Below, piece by piece: positions 1 to 8,194 of a stretch of 33,593 nucleotides of DNA. The notes beneath the pieces are model-generated. The model searched no databases. It was not told the DNA's origin and saw only the letters and a list, made by a program, of their open reading frames with translations. Every line of letters begins with the position of its first letter. Position 1 is the stretch's first letter. The stretch spans positions 1 to 33,593 of the forward strand of contig JACRAN010000127.1 in NCBI GenBank assembly GCA_016234735.1, in the 5' to 3' direction. Source of the stretch: Bacteroidota bacterium. Lineage in GTDB: Bacteria; Bacteroidota; Bacteroidia; Chitinophagales; Saprospiraceae. The position numbers were made by a program, and so were the translations under genes.

Positions 1-439
1 AAAGAGAGTCGCTCTCGAGCAAGGGCACGCACAACAATTTCAGGTGGGGGTAAATGCAGTAATAATCCTTGGAAAGACAAACCACAGTTGGCGGTTGCAG
101 GGGGTAGTTAATTTCCTTGCATATTTGTTGTATGAGCTTGCAAACGCCTATGTCGTCATAGTGGCATCGTGTCAAAGCGGCGAAACCAACGTTTTCCAAC
201 TCATCGAAAACCTTTACCACCAATTTGAACTCCTTCAGCCTGACTTCCTGTTTGTCATCTTGCTGATAATCAGAGTCGGTGAGCAAGAAATATAGCTGCT
301 CGATGTTCCTGTCCAACTCCTCGGAGCAGCCTCGTTCCAGGACTTGGAAATGAATGTCGGGGACATTGGGGGTTTTAGCTTTCAGCCGTTTTGCCCGCTC
401 GATAGTTTCTGTCAAGACCCCTTCAATAAATGGCAGCAT
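1..439 (-). CDS. Unknown protein, last visible gene of the Argonaute operon (3' end cut by window edge)
   Basis: The minus-strand frame is open for 146 codons from an ATG at 439-437 to the window edge, so the C-terminus is missing. The start lies 2 nt after the stop of the 125-residue gene, which indicates translational coupling within the same operon. The visible part begins MLPFIEGVLTETIERAKRLK and is soluble and mostly helical, with several cysteines (for example around ICKEINYPL and VVCLSKDYYC). No membrane segment or signal peptide is visible. I do not recognise the family. The cysteine/aromatic-rich stretch near the edge could precede a catalytic or metal-binding core lying outside the window, but that is a guess. 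Its position makes it a likely component or accessory of the Argonaute system. Confidence 0.7.
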   Translation of the reverse strand, partial: MLPFIEGVLTETIERAKRLKAKTPNVPDIHFQVLERGCSEELDRNIEQLYFLLTDSDYQQDDKQEVRLKEFKLVVKVFDELENVGFAALTRCHYDDIGVCKLIQQICKEINYPLQPPTVVCLSKDYYCIYPHLKLLCVPLLESDSL

Positions 440-441
440 GT

Positions 442-819
442 TCAACGTTTTTGAATTCTGGAAAAGGCGTAGTCACACTCCTGGTCGAGCGCATTGGTAA
501 TGAGCCGGAGGCTGTTGCTCGCTCGTTTATAGGAATTGTCCCTTCCTTCTAAGTACAGCAACAAGTTCTTCAAAACCGACTCGCTTTTGTCGCCTTCCCG
601 GTTCTCCAGGTACTCGTCAATAATCATAAAGACCATCTGTATTTGGTAGTCTTCCGATTTATTGTCCATAAGTTGCGCTACAAGCTGCTTCAATTCTTCC
701 CGCTGCTTGGGAGTTGAACCGTCTCTTTCCTGATTCAATTTGACAAGGTAATCGTTGAATTTTCTAAGGAATTTGCTCGACACCTTGTAGATGTTTGAAT
801 TTAAACCGATTTGACTCAT
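442..819 (-). CDS. Small helical hypothetical protein in the Argonaute operon
   Basis: This gene encodes 125 residues with no recognised domain. The sequence is highly charged and reads as alpha-helical throughout: SSKFLRKFNDYLVKLNQ near the N-terminus, then QREELKQLVAQLMD, QIQMVFMIIDEYLENRE and VLKNLLLYLEGRD. No signal peptide, membrane helix or cysteine cluster is present. It starts 15 nt after the stop of the Argonaute gene and ends 2 nt before the next start, so it is almost certainly co-transcribed. A small helical protein at this place could be a structural partner or adaptor of the Argonaute or of the downstream protein. This is inferred from position only; nothing in the sequence gives a function. 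Confidence 0.75.
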   Translation of the reverse strand: MSQIGLNSNIYKVSSKFLRKFNDYLVKLNQERDGSTPKQREELKQLVAQLMDNKSEDYQIQMVFMIIDEYLENREGDKSESVLKNLLLYLEGRDNSYKRASNSLRLITNALDQECDYAFSRIQKR

Positions 820-834
820 GATTCTAAGTTTTTT

Positions 835-3231
835 TCAGTTGTAGTATTCATCTTCGTCCGTTTCGAGTTGGTTAGCGTACTCTTTCTTGTCGTACTTGCT
901 AACCCTGTCTTTCAGATAAATGTCCAATAGTTTAATGGTCATGGGAATTCGTGAACACTCATTTGGCTTTGTGTACGCCAGAGAGGAAAGGTAAAAGATG
1001 TCTTGCAAACCATCGTTGAAAGACAAACTGCCTTTCACCATCCTCACACAAAGAGGGTTGGTTGTGCCGTCGTGCCTGAACTCTTTACCAGTTGTACAGA
1101 TAAAAGCAAGTCCTTGATTTGCAATCCAATAAGCACCTACTTCAGGGTTTTCGGTGAATCTTTTACCAGACCTTCTATCAATGAAATTGTCGAAAAGCCG
1201 GAGACTTACTTGAACCTTTTTCGGAAGCTCCAAAAGGGAAAACTGAGCATATAGCGGTAGGATGTCTTTGTTCTTCAATAATTGAAATGCTTCTTCAATT
1301 CCTTCAATTTCGGTATCAAAGAAGCGCCCATCTCGATGGAAAATAATGTTTTCTGGCAATTTATCCATCATCTTGACTTCAGCTTCAATCACTTCATACA
1401 GGATTTTGACCATCAACTCTTTGTCAATCCTCTCTTTTTTACTCGACCCTTTGAATTCCCTTCTAACGTTTTTCGCAAATTTGTCGAAGAAGGCAAAGCC
1501 TGCCACATATTCTTTGACATCAATTCCAATTGTCAAATCGGCGTACAATGGAGTCTTCAACACGTATGGACGCTTGTTATTGGAGAGAAGGACTTGTTTT
1601 AGTGAAACATGGGTCAAGTACCCATTCATCTTACCCTTCTTCTCTGGCTTCTGCAGATAAACAACCTTTCCGAGTTCGTCAACTCCCTCATAATAGCACT
1701 CCATTATAGTGTTTGTGTGAATAAAAGAGCAGCGTATTTTCTTGTTTTCTTCTAACTCTTGGATAATCAAGGCAGCCAATTCGTCGTGTTCTCTATTCCC
1801 TTTTCTGAAGTCAGGTATCATAACCAGGGCGTGAGGAGAAATGCCTTTGGAGCTCACACTACAAACGGCTTCCACAATGCGTTTTCCAAGTTTCACGTAG
1901 TTATTACTACCTGAGAATTTATCTTCATAAAAACACACTTCTGGGCTAAATTTGTCCCAAGGGTACATTGAGTTTACTTTCGCTTTGAGCCTCTCGCAGA
2001 ACTCTGAACCCATCGTGTCATGTACTGAGCGAGGCAGAAAAATATACTGAGGGCTAAATAGAGGCTCATCCGATTTGTAAAAGCCGCAGTTTCGGCTCGT
2101 CAGCATATCCATCCTTGCTTTTGCATACTGAAATGGGCAATCAAAATTTGAAGCGTAGAAGTCCATATCATTCCCAATAGTTAGGTCAGGAAAAGAGAGA
2201 GACCCACATTCAACCTTATGAAGATTGGGTTGTAGGACAATTTTTTGAGCGCCAAACATCAAGTACCTCAAAAATTCTTCTCTAAACCAATTTATCTCTC
2301 CTTCTCTGTTGTAGGGTGGAAGTATTGACTCTTTGTGCGTTTGACCGCCCTCTTCATCTTCGTTGCCAATTACTTCATAGCATAGCCCTGCTACAACCGC
2401 TCTCGTCTCATCGCTGGCGGTGTAGTAGCGCAAAACACTTCCATCCTCTGGCAAGTTTGCCAAATCTTTTGAGTGGGGGGCAAACGTTGCTTTTCGAACC
2501 TCATCAATCAGGACAACTTCATCCCCGGCATCATTTAAATAGCTATACTGGTTTGCTTTAAGGTCTTCAAATTCAGTCAATTTGACAACGTACCAATTAT
2601 CACCAAATCTATACAGGAAGTGCTTGCCTTTGTAGTAAGCGTAAAACTCCTCTGCTGTAATTCGAGGAGGTAAAGGTGTGGAATTGACAATTTTTTTGGT
2701 AACGTCCACCATAATTCCCCATTTAACTCCCAAGTCAACAGCCCTCACCCGGTAGCCGGTAAAGATATCTACTCCATTTATTCGTTTAGTTCGTTTTAGA
2801 AAAAAAGGTTGACCTGGTGTTGGTTGCCAGAGTCTATTGTTTTTGTACAGCGTTCCCTGTGTTTCAAAATTCAAAAACCTTTCACAAATAGCTCTTTCTG
2901 AAGGCTTAGTGCTATTGAAACTCAAAGGAAAAACTTCTTTTGTGTCATCAAAAAAGACTTTTCTGCCTCTGACAATAGGATATTCGACAGGGAGTTTAGC
3001 CCTGATTTCAGGGTCATTTTTTGTAACCAAAAACTGCTTTTCGTCCTTTTCGATAATCGTTATTGGGTGTTTAAGTTTCCTGCTCAACTTGTTAATCAAG
3101 TTTTGGCGGTTTTTCTGAAAATCACGGTTCCTGTTTGAAAGTCCTTGTATTTCATAAAGCCTATACTCACAGGACAGGTCTTGTAGATTTGAAACCAGAA
3201 AAATGTTGGATTGATAATTTTTAGTTGTCAT
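835..3231 (-). CDS. Long prokaryotic Argonaute (PIWI domain, DEDD tetrad apparently complete)
   Basis: Guide-directed nucleic-acid endonuclease of the prokaryotic Argonaute family. I chose the ATG at 3231, giving 798 residues and an 11-nt overlap with the upstream nuclease gene; the frame also allows a start at 3300. In the 798-residue numbering the C-terminal PIWI domain shows IGID (D571), a glutamate-finger candidate in KKERIDKE (E600), HRDGR (D634), and the terminal block CSRIPMTIKLLDIYL (D770). Together these match the DEDX catalytic tetrad in the DEDD version. A MID-like segment lies around residues 465-510 (HALVMIPDFRKGNREHDELA), preceded by N-terminal and PAZ-like regions, so the length and layout are those of a long pAgo. 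The gene is AT-rich compared with the housekeeping genes. It lies between a Cas4-like nuclease and two unknown genes, which points to defence against plasmids or phage. Cleavage activity and guide type cannot be read from sequence. Confidence 0.88.
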   Translation of the reverse strand: MTTKNYQSNIFLVSNLQDLSCEYRLYEIQGLSNRNRDFQKNRQNLINKLSRKLKHPITIIEKDEKQFLVTKNDPEIRAKLPVEYPIVRGRKVFFDDTKEVFPLSFNSTKPSERAICERFLNFETQGTLYKNNRLWQPTPGQPFFLKRTKRINGVDIFTGYRVRAVDLGVKWGIMVDVTKKIVNSTPLPPRITAEEFYAYYKGKHFLYRFGDNWYVVKLTEFEDLKANQYSYLNDAGDEVVLIDEVRKATFAPHSKDLANLPEDGSVLRYYTASDETRAVVAGLCYEVIGNEDEEGGQTHKESILPPYNREGEINWFREEFLRYLMFGAQKIVLQPNLHKVECGSLSFPDLTIGNDMDFYASNFDCPFQYAKARMDMLTSRNCGFYKSDEPLFSPQYIFLPRSVHDTMGSEFCERLKAKVNSMYPWDKFSPEVCFYEDKFSGSNNYVKLGKRIVEAVCSVSSKGISPHALVMIPDFRKGNREHDELAALIIQELEENKKIRCSFIHTNTIMECYYEGVDELGKVVYLQKPEKKGKMNGYLTHVSLKQVLLSNNKRPYVLKTPLYADLTIGIDVKEYVAGFAFFDKFAKNVRREFKGSSKKERIDKELMVKILYEVIEAEVKMMDKLPENIIFHRDGRFFDTEIEGIEEAFQLLKNKDILPLYAQFSLLELPKKVQVSLRLFDNFIDRRSGKRFTENPEVGAYWIANQGLAFICTTGKEFRHDGTTNPLCVRMVKGSLSFNDGLQDIFYLSSLAYTKPNECSRIPMTIKLLDIYLKDRVSKYDKKEYANQLETDEDEYYN

Positions 3232-4153
3232 TGCTACAAAGTTTTTGAAATGGGCAGTTAAGGCAGTCTTCTTCGTTGAACGTCGTATCAAAATTTTCAA
3301 TCTTTAAACTGTCGTAGTCTTGGTCTGCACCAGCTTTTTTCAGCTTGAAGATTTCGTCAGAAAGCCGCACTTTAGTATTTTCCAATAGAAGTGGGCTTAT
3401 CTCGTAATGCCGTGGTACGTTTTTAAGCAGTTGGTACTCCAATAACCTGAAATTGAGGATGTCATGGCTAACCAAATATTGGTTAAAAGTATCAAGATGC
3501 TTACATTCCTTCAAAGCATAGGCATAAAGAAGTAATTGGTCAATGTAGCTTCTATGCCCGGCAAAGTGAACTTTCCAGTCAATTATCAAAGGCGGTTCTT
3601 TCCTGAAAAATGCAACCAAATCAGGAACACATCTAACCGATGTATCATCATGTTTAAAATTGAGCGTGAGTTGGGATTTGATGAAGTTTGCAGATTTCAA
3701 AACACTCATTACTTCATGATTTTCAATCAAATTGGTGAGAGAAGTCTCAACATCACACCATGCCTTTTCCCAATCCGATTCGGACAAACCGCCTCCAAAT
3801 TCCAGTTCAATCAATGCTGCATAACGTTCTTCGTTTGCCGTTTTCTTGATAGAAAAATCTTTATACATCTTGGCTTCGGCAAACTTGCGTCGCTTATCAA
3901 AAATGTCTTTGGCAAATGCTAAAGCCTCTTTCAAATCAGCAGATTTCCTTTTGTTTAAGGACTCGACAACGTGTTTGCTTATTGTGTAATCAACCACTTG
4001 ACCACGAAAAGCATTTATCGTTTCAAGGTTTGACAGCATAATTACTTTCTGACGAAATGGGTCTTTGGTGTTCGTACACCAAACCTTCGACTCGTAGAAC
4101 CATTTCCGCTGGCAATGCCTGAAAATCTTAAAATTTGAGAATGAGTGTATCAT
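3221..4153 (-). CDS. Cas4/RecB-like PD-(D/E)XK nuclease with four-Cys iron-sulfur signature
   Basis: This 310-residue protein has the Cas4/AddB-like nuclease layout. An N-terminal FSNFKIFRHCQRKW block carries C14. The nuclease core has a PD pair (P177-D178), IIDWK (D192-x-K194) and YIDQLLLYAYAL (Q206, Y210). The C-terminus has CLNCPFQKLC with C297, C300 and C306. C14 plus these three would bind a 4Fe-4S cluster, as in Cas4. The motif FRGQVVD has Asp (D55) where the family often has a metal-binding His. The start codon overlaps the stop of the XRE gene by 4 nt (ATGA), and its own end overlaps the Argonaute start. RecB/Cas4-like nucleases are known from comparative genomics to accompany some pAgo genes. 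Its likely role is processing or degrading DNA ends or guides for the Argonaute, but that role is inferred. Confidence 0.85.
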   Translation of the reverse strand: MIHSFSNFKIFRHCQRKWFYESKVWCTNTKDPFRQKVIMLSNLETINAFRGQVVDYTISKHVVESLNKRKSADLKEALAFAKDIFDKRRKFAEAKMYKDFSIKKTANEERYAALIELEFGGGLSESDWEKAWCDVETSLTNLIENHEVMSVLKSANFIKSQLTLNFKHDDTSVRCVPDLVAFFRKEPPLIIDWKVHFAGHRSYIDQLLLYAYALKECKHLDTFNQYLVSHDILNFRLLEYQLLKNVPRHYEISPLLLENTKVRLSDEIFKLKKAGADQDYDSLKIENFDTTFNEEDCLNCPFQKLCSNDN

Positions 4154-4494
4154 TTCCTTCTTCTGTTTCTGATAAAATCAAGGTAATCCGATAGTTCGGT
4201 TTCTTCTTCCTCCGTCAGTTTGCCAAGCCTGTTCAATGGACTTGGGTGTTCTTTTTTTTGAACCGTCGCTACCGGTTTTTGAACAGGGTAGCCCACTTTT
4301 TCCATGAGGCTTTCATAAGGGATGCCGTACAGTTCTGCCAACTTGAACAAATTAGATGGAGATGGCTGCTTTATTTTCCCCGACTCTAACTGGCTCAGGT
4401 AAGCATTCGAGATGCCCGTAGTGGCTTCTGCTTCTCGCAAAGTAAGCCCTTTTTCTTGCCTGAGTGATTTGATATAAGCTCCGTAATCAAGCAT
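4150..4494 (-). CDS. XRE-family helix-turn-helix regulator, first gene of the Argonaute operon
   Basis: This 114-residue DNA-binding protein has a Cro/C1-type HTH at about residues 7-60. The pattern KSLRQEKGLTLREAEATTGI followed by NAYLSQLESGK is typical. The tail is charged (LGKLTEEEETELSDYLDFIR) and could mediate oligomerisation. It is the promoter-proximal gene and overlaps the nuclease gene by 4 nt. It probably autoregulates the operon: two similar sites 32 nt apart lie across its promoter (see 4503-4557). A regulator of this type in front of a nuclease pair suggests that expression is kept low until derepressed. Confidence 0.9.
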   Translation of the reverse strand: MLDYGAYIKSLRQEKGLTLREAEATTGISNAYLSQLESGKIKQPSPSNLFKLAELYGIPYESLMEKVGYPVQKPVATVQKKEHPSPLNRLGKLTEEEETELSDYLDFIRNRRRK

Positions 4495-4502
4495 TTTTTA
4501 AA

Positions 4503-4557
4503 CGGTGTTGCTAAAAATTTTGAGCAAAGGTAAATCGGTTTGCTAAATTTGTCAAGC
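4503..4557. promoter_or_regulatory. Two candidate XRE operator sites over the operon promoter
   Basis: Two related sequences share the plus-strand pattern CGGT(g)TTGCTAAA-N6-(A/G)AGC, at 4503-4525 and 4536-4557. Their GCTAAA cores start 32 nt apart, about three helical turns. The first abuts the -7 box and leader; the second covers the -33/-7 spacer. The core of the first (4510-4525) is a near palindrome. The arrangement fits autorepression by the adjacent XRE protein; no binding data are available. Confidence 0.5.
4525..4555 (-). promoter_or_regulatory. Promoter of the Argonaute operon (TTG-N20-TACCTTTG)
   Basis: Read on the minus strand, TTG (4555-4553) is followed by 20 nt and then TACCTTTG (4532-4525). 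This matches the Bacteroidota -33/-7 consensus TTG-N19/20-TAnnTTTG. It lies about 30 nt upstream of the XRE start at 4494, which gives a short leader. Confidence 0.75.
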
Positions 4558-4698
4558 ATATTTAGTATTTTTTTTCACCTCTGTTTGATTTTCGTAACCT
4601 CTCGTTTCTTTTCCGTAATTTCACCTCAAAATAAAGTCCTTTCTTTGCGCCAAAGCCTTCATCGAAGCCAACCACATCACCAATCAAACATTTCAACA

Positions 4699-6963
4699 AT
4701 GACAACAATAAAATCCACCGTCAATCGCCGCTCCTTCCTCAAAAACACCGTCCTCGCCAGCGGCGGCATCGTCCTCGGCATCAACTGGCTGACGGGCTGC
4801 AAAAATGCCTCCGGCGAAACGGCGCTCGCCATGCCAAAGGAGTGGTTCAACTTCAACGCCTACCTGAAAATCGGGGAGAACGGCGTCGTCACCATCTTTT
4901 CGCCCAACCCGGAATTCGGGCAAAACGTGATGACCTCCATGCCCATGATAGTGGCAGAGGAACTCGACGTGGACTGGAAAAAAGTCCTTGTGGAGCAGGC
5001 CCCGCACGACCCCGTCAGTTACCCGCCCGCAGCGTTCGGGCAGTTCACCGGGGGCAGCCGGGGCATCATGTCCAAGTGGGAGCCGCTGCGCAATGCGGGC
5101 GCTGCAGCCCGGCACATGCTGCGGCAAGCTGCGGCGGATGCGTGGAAAGTGCCCGTTGACGAAGTCACCACTGCCGAAGGCGTTTTGAAGCATGAAAAAA
5201 GCGGCAAGTCAGCGGGCTACGGCGAGATGGCGGCGGCTGCCGCCAAACTGCCCGTGCCGGAGAAGCCGGCCTTGAAGGAAATCAAGGATTTCAAGCTGAT
5301 TGGCAAGTCGCAGAAAAACGTGAAAGGGCTGAAAATCGTGACCGGTGAGCCGCTGTTCGGCGTGGACTTCAAGGTGGACGGGATGCTCATCGCCATGATT
5401 GCCCAGCCGCCCGCATTCGGCATGAAGCTGAAATCGGTGGACGACTCCGCTGCCCGTGCTATGCCGGGCATCAAGGACGTTTTCACCATAAAAGCTTACA
5501 ACGACGGCTTTGAAAAAAACATGTTCGACACCAACGCCTTCCCAGAACTCGTCGCCGTCGTCGGCAACTCCACTTGGGAGGTGATGCAGGCGAAAAAGGC
5601 GTTGAAAATCGAGTGGGAACCATTTGCCGCCTTCTCGGAGACGGTCGCCGGGTTTGGCGGCAAGCAGGTCGTGAACGTTCCCGCCGGACTGGAAAACAGC
5701 ACCGACCACCACGCCAAAATGGAGGCTTTGGCAGCCAAGCCCGGCAAGGTCGTCCGCCGGAACGGCGACCCGGAGGCGGCGTTCAAGCGGGCGGCGAAGG
5801 TCATCGAGCGGAGCTACGCCTGCCCGCACCTCGCCCACAACTGCATGGAGCCGATGAACTTCTTCGCCGACGTGAAGGGCGACAAGGTGAAGGTGGCGGG
5901 TCCGCTGCAGGCCCCCGGCATCATCGAAACGACGCTGGCAGCCCGCATGGGCATCCCCATCGAGAACATCGAAATCGAGTTCACCCGCATGGGCGGCGGA
6001 TTTGGGCGGCGTGCCTACTCGCACTATATGGTCGAGGCGGCGCTCATTTCCCAAAAAGTAAATGCCCCCGTCAAACTCATGTACAGCCGGGAGGACGACA
6101 TGAGCAACGGCATTTACCGCCCCGCCTACCACGCCACCTATCGGGCGGCTTTGGATGAAAACAACCAACTGCTCGCCTTCCATGTGAAAGCTGGCGGCAT
6201 CCCGGAAAGCCCGCTCCACGCCGACCGTTTCCCCGCAGGGGCGATTGACAACTACCTCGCCGAGGATTGGCAGCTTGACTCGAACATCACCATCGGGGCC
6301 TTCCGTGCACCGAGGTCGAACTTCATCGCTGGGGCGGAGCAGTCCTTCCTCGACGAACTGGCGGAGGCGATGGGCAAAGACCCCATCGAGTTTCGTTTGG
6401 AATTATTGAAACGGGCGAAGGAAAAACCCGTCGGCGAAAAGAACGACTACGACCCTGCCCGCTACGCCGGGGTTTTGGAACTGGTTCGTGAAAAATCGAA
6501 CTGGGCAAACCCGCCTGCTGGCGTCAGCCGTGGCGTCGCCGCCTATTTCTGCCACGCCAGCTATGCGGCGCACGTGCTGGATTTGACGATGGAAAACGGC
6601 AAGCCCGTCGTGCAAAAAGTGACGAGCGCCATTGACTGCGGCATCGTCGTGAACCCCGACGCCGCCGCCAACATGACCGAGGGCGCCGTGACGGACGGCA
6701 TCGGCAATGCGCTCTACGGCGAGATGACCTTCAAGGCGGGCGCAGCGGAAAAGACCAATTTCGACAAGTACCGCATGATTCGCATGAGCGAGGCGCCGAA
6801 GGCGATTGACGTGCATTTTGTGAAAAACGAGATTGCCCCGACGGGCATGGGCGAGCCGCCCTTCCCGCCCATCTTCGGGGCGCTGGCGAATGCGCTGTAC
6901 AAGGCGACGGGGAGGAGGGTTTATCGGCAGCCGTTTTTGGGGGAGAAGCAGATGCTGGGGTGA
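4699..6963 (+). CDS. iorB: Molybdenum hydroxylase large subunit, isoquinoline 1-oxidoreductase beta type (Tat-exported)
   Basis: This 754-residue protein belongs to the xanthine dehydrogenase/aldehyde oxidase molybdopterin-binding family, IorB subgroup. I chose the ATG at 4699 because the N-terminus then begins with a Tat signal: RRSFLK at residues 10-15 and a hydrophobic stretch ending in WLTGC (C34), a possible lipobox. The frame stays open upstream to 4540, but that extension has no family character. Family motifs include TRMGGGFGRRAYSHY near residue 432, for cofactor contact, and C-terminal GEPPFPP near residue 719 carrying the expected catalytic Glu. The enzyme would oxidise an N-heterocycle or aldehyde in the periplasm using Mo-cytosine dinucleotide and pass electrons to a 2Fe-2S partner (IorA), which is not in this window. 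It is GC-rich, unlike the preceding operon, and divergent from it. A truncated copy of its 3' end lies at 8302-8427. Confidence 0.88.
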   Translation: MTTIKSTVNRRSFLKNTVLASGGIVLGINWLTGCKNASGETALAMPKEWFNFNAYLKIGENGVVTIFSPNPEFGQNVMTSMPMIVAEELDVDWKKVLVEQAPHDPVSYPPAAFGQFTGGSRGIMSKWEPLRNAGAAARHMLRQAAADAWKVPVDEVTTAEGVLKHEKSGKSAGYGEMAAAAAKLPVPEKPALKEIKDFKLIGKSQKNVKGLKIVTGEPLFGVDFKVDGMLIAMIAQPPAFGMKLKSVDDSAARAMPGIKDVFTIKAYNDGFEKNMFDTNAFPELVAVVGNSTWEVMQAKKALKIEWEPFAAFSETVAGFGGKQVVNVPAGLENSTDHHAKMEALAAKPGKVVRRNGDPEAAFKRAAKVIERSYACPHLAHNCMEPMNFFADVKGDKVKVAGPLQAPGIIETTLAARMGIPIENIEIEFTRMGGGFGRRAYSHYMVEAALISQKVNAPVKLMYSREDDMSNGIYRPAYHATYRAALDENNQLLAFHVKAGGIPESPLHADRFPAGAIDNYLAEDWQLDSNITIGAFRAPRSNFIAGAEQSFLDELAEAMGKDPIEFRLELLKRAKEKPVGEKNDYDPARYAGVLELVREKSNWANPPAGVSRGVAAYFCHASYAAHVLDLTMENGKPVVQKVTSAIDCGIVVNPDAAANMTEGAVTDGIGNALYGEMTFKAGAAEKTNFDKYRMIRMSEAPKAIDVHFVKNEIAPTGMGEPPFPPIFGALANALYKATGRRVYRQPFLGEKQMLG

Positions 6964-6991
6964 TTGGCATTTGAGAAATTCGAGGTGGATG

Positions 6992-7025
6992 AAATTGCTT
7001 GCAATCGTTGGGTTGCAGGCAATTT
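6992..7025 (+). terminator. Hairpin downstream of iorB
   Basis: Arms at 6992-7004 and 7013-7025 (13 nt, one mismatch) with an 8-nt loop are followed by a short T-rich tail (tcgttttat). The position 28 nt after the iorB stop fits a Rho-independent terminator, although the T tract is interrupted. Confidence 0.5.
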
Positions 7026-7186
7026 TCGTTTTATCTGGTAAAAATCTTCCAGCTAACTTTCCTACCTTTCATGCATCAATCTCCCTGTGCAGGCCCACAC
7101 AGGGTGGTTGCGACAAAAAGCCAAAACCATTGCGGAAATTGCCGCCATTTTTGCTTCGGTATTCGCTTTTCAAAAAATGAATCAAC

Positions 7187-8194
7187 ATGAATAACACCTC
7201 GCAAATAATCATTTACCAAACCGAAACCGGAGAAACCAAATTAGAGGTGCGGCTGGAGAACGAAACCGTTTGGCTCACCCAAAAATTGATGGCGGAGCTG
7301 TTTCAAACAAGCGTACCGAACATCAACATGCACCTCAAAAACATTTTTGAGGAGGGGGAATTGGACCCCAAGGCAACTATTCAGGATTTCTTAATAGTTC
7401 GATTGGAAGGCAACCGGGAGGTGGGGCGCAGTATCGAATACTACAACTTGGACGCCATCATCTCCGTCGGCTACCGCATCAAATCTGCCGTCGCCACCCG
7501 CTTCCGCCAATGGGCCACCCAGCATATCAAGGAATACATCATCAAAGGTTTTGTGATGGACGATGAGCGCCTGAAAAACCCGGACCTCCCTTTCGATTAT
7601 TTTGAAGAACTGCTCAGGCGCATTCAGGACATCCGAACCTCTGAAAGGCGTTTTTACCAAAAAATCACCGACATCTACGCCACCAGCACCGATTACGACC
7701 CGACGTTGGAAACCAGCATCCTGTTTTTCCAGACTGTACAGAACAAAATGCATTGGGCGATTACCGGCAAAACTGCCGCCGAAATCGTGGCAGAGCGGGC
7801 CGACAGCAACCAACCAAACATGGGACTGACCAATTGGCGGGGCGCAAAACCCAGAAAACAGGATGTCGGAATCGCCAAAAATTACCTCTCCGAACCCGAG
7901 CTCGCCGCCCTCAACAACCTCGTGGAGCAGTACCTCGTTTTTGCCGAAGGCCAAGCCATGCGCCGCATTCCCATGTACATGAAGGACTGGATTGAAAAAC
8001 TCAACGGGTTCCTGACTTTGAACGACCGCAATATCCTGGACCATGCCGGAAAAATTTCGCACCTGTTTGCCCTCGAACATGCAGGAAAGGAGTACGAAAA
8101 ATTTCAGGTCATGCAGGACAAACTGCTGGAATCCGACTTCGACAATGCCGTGAAAAAAGCCATCGCTGCCAAAAAGCCAAAATCAAAATCATGA
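7187..8194 (+). CDS. RhuM family protein
   Basis: This 335-residue protein matches the RhuM family (named for a Salmonella pathogenicity-island gene and common near type I restriction loci and mobile regions). Recognisable blocks are VWLTQKLMAELFQTSVPNIN near residue 28, the SIEYYNLDAIISVGYRIKS block near residue 85, FRQWATQHIKEYIIKGF, and the C-terminal DRNILDHAGKISHLFALEHA. The length is normal for the family. The biochemical role is not established; the N-terminal block looks like a DNA-binding helix pair. A -7-like TACCTTTC at 7063-7070 lies upstream. Its stop overlaps an ATG by 4 nt (8191-8194) that opens a decayed reading frame. The gene sits between iorB and a truncated duplicate of iorB, so it is an insertion. 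Confidence 0.88.
   Translation: MNNTSQIIIYQTETGETKLEVRLENETVWLTQKLMAELFQTSVPNINMHLKNIFEEGELDPKATIQDFLIVRLEGNREVGRSIEYYNLDAIISVGYRIKSAVATRFRQWATQHIKEYIIKGFVMDDERLKNPDLPFDYFEELLRRIQDIRTSERRFYQKITDIYATSTDYDPTLETSILFFQTVQNKMHWAITGKTAAEIVAERADSNQPNMGLTNWRGAKPRKQDVGIAKNYLSEPELAALNNLVEQYLVFAEGQAMRRIPMYMKDWIEKLNGFLTLNDRNILDHAGKISHLFALEHAGKEYEKFQVMQDKLLESDFDNAVKKAIAAKKPKSKS

Noticed and set aside
5209-6219. Minus-strand frame of 336 codons inside iorB
   Set aside because: It is the complement of a recognised molybdenum hydroxylase, and its composition is that of antisense translation.
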